Shown here: piece after piece, positions 62,455 to 64,000 of the stretch
Layout of the letters: the number at the start of each line of letters is the position of its first letter
Numbering within the stretch: the stretch's first letter is position 1
Assembly (NCBI RefSeq): GCF_021390535.1
Contig: NZ_JAJUXG010000009.1
Location: 124,001 to 188,000 of the forward strand
DNA length: 64,000 nucleotides
Reading direction: 5' to 3'
From: Dyadobacter sp. CY312
GTDB lineage: Bacteria; Bacteroidota; Bacteroidia; Cytophagales; Spirosomataceae
Notes under the pieces: model-generated
The model's input: the letters and a program-made list of their open reading frames with translations, nothing else
The model's database searches: none
What the model was told of the DNA's origin: nothing
Translations under genes and position numbers: made by a program

Positions 62455-63266
62455 GTTGTGAGAACATCCCGCCAGGTAAAACGGTCGGTCATGATGCCCT
62501 TCGGGTGTTCGCGACCGATCCGGAAACCAAACCAGTTTTTGGGAGCAATCACAAAATTCTTTTTAGGACAAAGATAGGCCGCCCACCACGCGAAGGTACT
62601 GTTGGAAATAATGGCTACATCAGCATTCATGATCAGCTGAAAATCAATGATTTCAGAGTTCGATGAAAAGATAAAATTCTCCCTTTGTGGAAATTCTTTT
62701 TTTACAAATTCCATATCGTCACTCACAAAGTAAACCCGGTAACCATCCAGATTTTCGATTGAGTGAAGCTGTCTTTTGAAATAATCTATCGGCAGCGAAA
62801 TATCTCTTTTCCCATAAGCCAGATAATCGGTACGGCGAATGTGCACCACTATGGTTTTGTGATTCCTGAAAACCTCACCGAACTGCACCTCAAAAAGATC
62901 CAGATATTGCTTTTTGATCTTCGGCAACACCTTTTCGGGCAATTGTTTTACATAAAAATCAGACTGGAAATAACCGTTGTAGATTGTAAAATTGGCAGGT
63001 GCGTGATCTTTTGGAGAGAAAAAATTTTGAATATAAATGTCCTTAAAACCAAAAACGCGTGGTACCGATCGTGCAAAAACAGAATACACCTTCGAGCTCA
63101 GTGTTAAGTTATGCCAGTTTCCCAGCTCGAAATACTTGCTTAGATAGGCGTGGTGCGGATTAGGGAAAAAATAGGTTTTACGGTTATCCCGCGATTTGAG
63201 ATAAAGCAAAAAAAAGTACTGAAATAATTGATTCCCGAGCCGTCCGTTAAATTTTACGCCTACCAT
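62436..63266 (-). CDS. Glycosyltransferase family 11 (alpha-1,2-fucosyltransferase-like)
   Basis: A 276-aa enzyme of the GT11 family. It starts VGVKFNGRLGNQLFQYFFLLYL, the family N terminus, has the nucleotide-binding HxRRxDY motif (VVHIRRTDY) near residue 140, VYFVSDDMEFVKKEF, and NADVAIISNSTFAWWAAYLCPKKNFVIAPKNWF near the end. GT11 enzymes usually transfer fucose from GDP-fucose. It begins 6 bases after the flippase gene's stop codon, so the two are co-transcribed. Confidence 0.9.
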   Translation of the reverse strand: MVGVKFNGRLGNQLFQYFFLLYLKSRDNRKTYFFPNPHHAYLSKYFELGNWHNLTLSSKVYSVFARSVPRVFGFKDIYIQNFFSPKDHAPANFTIYNGYFQSDFYVKQLPEKVLPKIKKQYLDLFEVQFGEVFRNHKTIVVHIRRTDYLAYGKRDISLPIDYFKRQLHSIENLDGYRVYFVSDDMEFVKKEFPQRENFIFSSNSEIIDFQLIMNADVAIISNSTFAWWAAYLCPKKNFVIAPKNWFGFRIGREHPKGIMTDRFTWRDVLTTQDRDL

Positions 63267-63272
63267 ACACGA

Positions 63273-63998
63273 TTATATTTTTGAATGATCGCCCCGTCCC
63301 ATTTTCCTGTTCCAAACCGGTAAAATGTATTTTTCCAGAAATTCAGGATAAAATCGAAACATATAAATGATTGTGTTCCACAAACTCACGTCTACTTCCT
63401 TTTTCAGGATGATCTGCGCTACAATGAAACCCAGCACATTGGAGATCAATGTTGCATAAGCTGCTCCCATTACGCCGTATTGCACAATCAGTAAATAGTT
63501 GAGACCCAGGTTAACGACCGTCGTTCCGACCACAACCAGAAAAGTCACCCTTGTCTTTCCTATTGAGTCCAGGATCGTTCCGAACTGTCTGCCGTATGGA
63601 ATTAACAGGCAATAGAGCAACGTAACGTGGAGCAATGGAATGGAGTCGGCATACTTTTCACCTGCGATGAAATGGATCACATATTCGGAGAAGGCATACA
63701 GGAATAACACACCGGGAAGCACAAGCGCAAGCGTAGTACCGACCGATTTTTCGTACAAATATTTCACGGCGCTTTTCCCCTCCTCCTCCATCCGACGCGA
63801 ACTTTGCGGAAAAACAACCACCGCGATCGCGTTGCCTGGAATGTCGATCAGATTCGTAATTCTTACAGCAATATTAAAAGCCCCCGATGCAGCCGGCGAA
63901 AGCAATGCGCCAAGCATCATCTGGTCCACCGTTCCGGATAAAAGCGAGCTGACTGAAGTACCGAACGAATACTTGCCATAACCAAAAAGTTTGGTCAG
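63273..63998 (-). CDS. Wzx-like polysaccharide flippase, C-terminal part (cut by window end)
   Basis: The frame is open to the window edge, so only the C-terminal 241 or so residues are seen. It is a MATE/Wzx-type lipid-linked oligosaccharide flippase: GTSVSSLLSGTVDQMMLGALLSPAASGAFNIAVRI is the conserved loop and helix, followed by ETNAIAVVVFPQSSRRMEEEG-like sequence and about five membrane segments. Export of repeat units by such a protein implies Wzy-dependent assembly. The polysaccharide cluster continues to the right of the window. Confidence 0.85.
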   Translation of the reverse strand: MTKLFGYGKYSFGTSVSSLLSGTVDQMMLGALLSPAASGAFNIAVRITNLIDIPGNAIAVVVFPQSSRRMEEEGKSAVKYLYEKSVGTTLALVLPGVLFLYAFSEYVIHFIAGEKYADSIPLLHVTLLYCLLIPYGRQFGTILDSIGKTRVTFLVVVGTTVVNLGLNYLLIVQYGVMGAAYATLISNVLGFIVAQIILKKEVDVSLWNTIIYMFRFYPEFLEKYILPVWNRKMGRGDHSKI

Positions 63999-64000
63999 CC

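Noticed and set aside
1..64000. CRISPR array, insertion sequence, prophage or integrase
   Set aside because: No regularly spaced repeats, transposase motifs, phage structural genes or tRNA-linked direct repeats were seen on either strand.

Overview
The window looks like chromosomal DNA of a member of the Bacteroidota, most likely order Cytophagales (Dyadobacter/Spirosoma-like; this placement is inference). The reasons are a SusC/SusD pair driven by an ECF sigma factor and FecR, a protein with a type IX secretion sorting tail, many lipoproteins with a Cys right after a short signal, Bacteroidota-type promoters (TTG/TTTG near -33 and TAnnTTTG near -7), and a bacillithiol-system protein (YtxJ). 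No rRNA, tRNA, CRISPR array, insertion sequence or phage gene was seen. Coding density is high and strand switches are usually marked by clear bidirectional terminators.

Layout. 1-8.2 kb: the end of a sodium:solute symporter, then a TetR regulator with two operator-like palindromes at its promoter, a TolC / membrane fusion protein / RND efflux operon, and a bestrophin-type channel. 8.2-11.7 kb: envelope proteins of little-known families (DUF4270, kelch propeller lipoprotein, DUF4907). 11.7-18 kb: an EEP phosphohydrolase, then the rimP-nusA-infB translation/transcription operon with a leader hairpin. 18-24.3 kb: a stand-alone response regulator, a UMF1-type MFS transporter, a small lipoprotein, a T9SS-exported protein and a YyaL-type DUF255 protein. 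24.4-37.8 kb (minus strand): an ECF sigma factor, FecR anti-sigma factor, SusC (with STN domain), SusD-like lipoprotein, a small lipoprotein and two tandem paralogous M14 metallopeptidases. This looks like a peptide-utilisation locus rather than a glycan one. 38-40.4 kb: an S41 peptidase.

40.5-43.1 kb: an overlapping three-gene envelope glycosylation operon (GT87, GT2, polysaccharide deacetylase). 43.3-51.2 kb: small stress-type genes, namely a TspO-like membrane protein, DUF2958-like protein, Crp/Fnr regulator, ChaN/Ere-like secreted protein, MhqD-like hydrolase, MhqO-like dioxygenase, SatD plus a membrane partner, the bacilliredoxin YtxJ, an orphan 61-aa ORF behind a 41-bp palindrome, and pirin. 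51.5-55.4 kb: EcsC-family protein, MlaE-MlaF-MlaD lipid transport operon and an Hpt phosphotransfer protein preceded by a 30-bp perfect palindrome. 55.4-64 kb: a surface polysaccharide cluster (two GT2, acyltransferase, two GT4, a GT11 fucosyltransferase-like enzyme and a Wzx-like flippase cut by the window edge), interrupted by an RluA-type N-terminal domain that lacks its catalytic half.

The observations most worth following are the SatD/membrane-protein pair, whose motifs recall nucleotide cyclases; the large palindromes at 50085-50125 and 54937-54966; the hairpin at the predicted 5' end of the crp-like mRNA; the sigma/FecR/SusCD/M14 peptide locus; and the truncated RluA-family protein. 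All functional statements rest on reading the sequence and on remembered family features; no database search was run.
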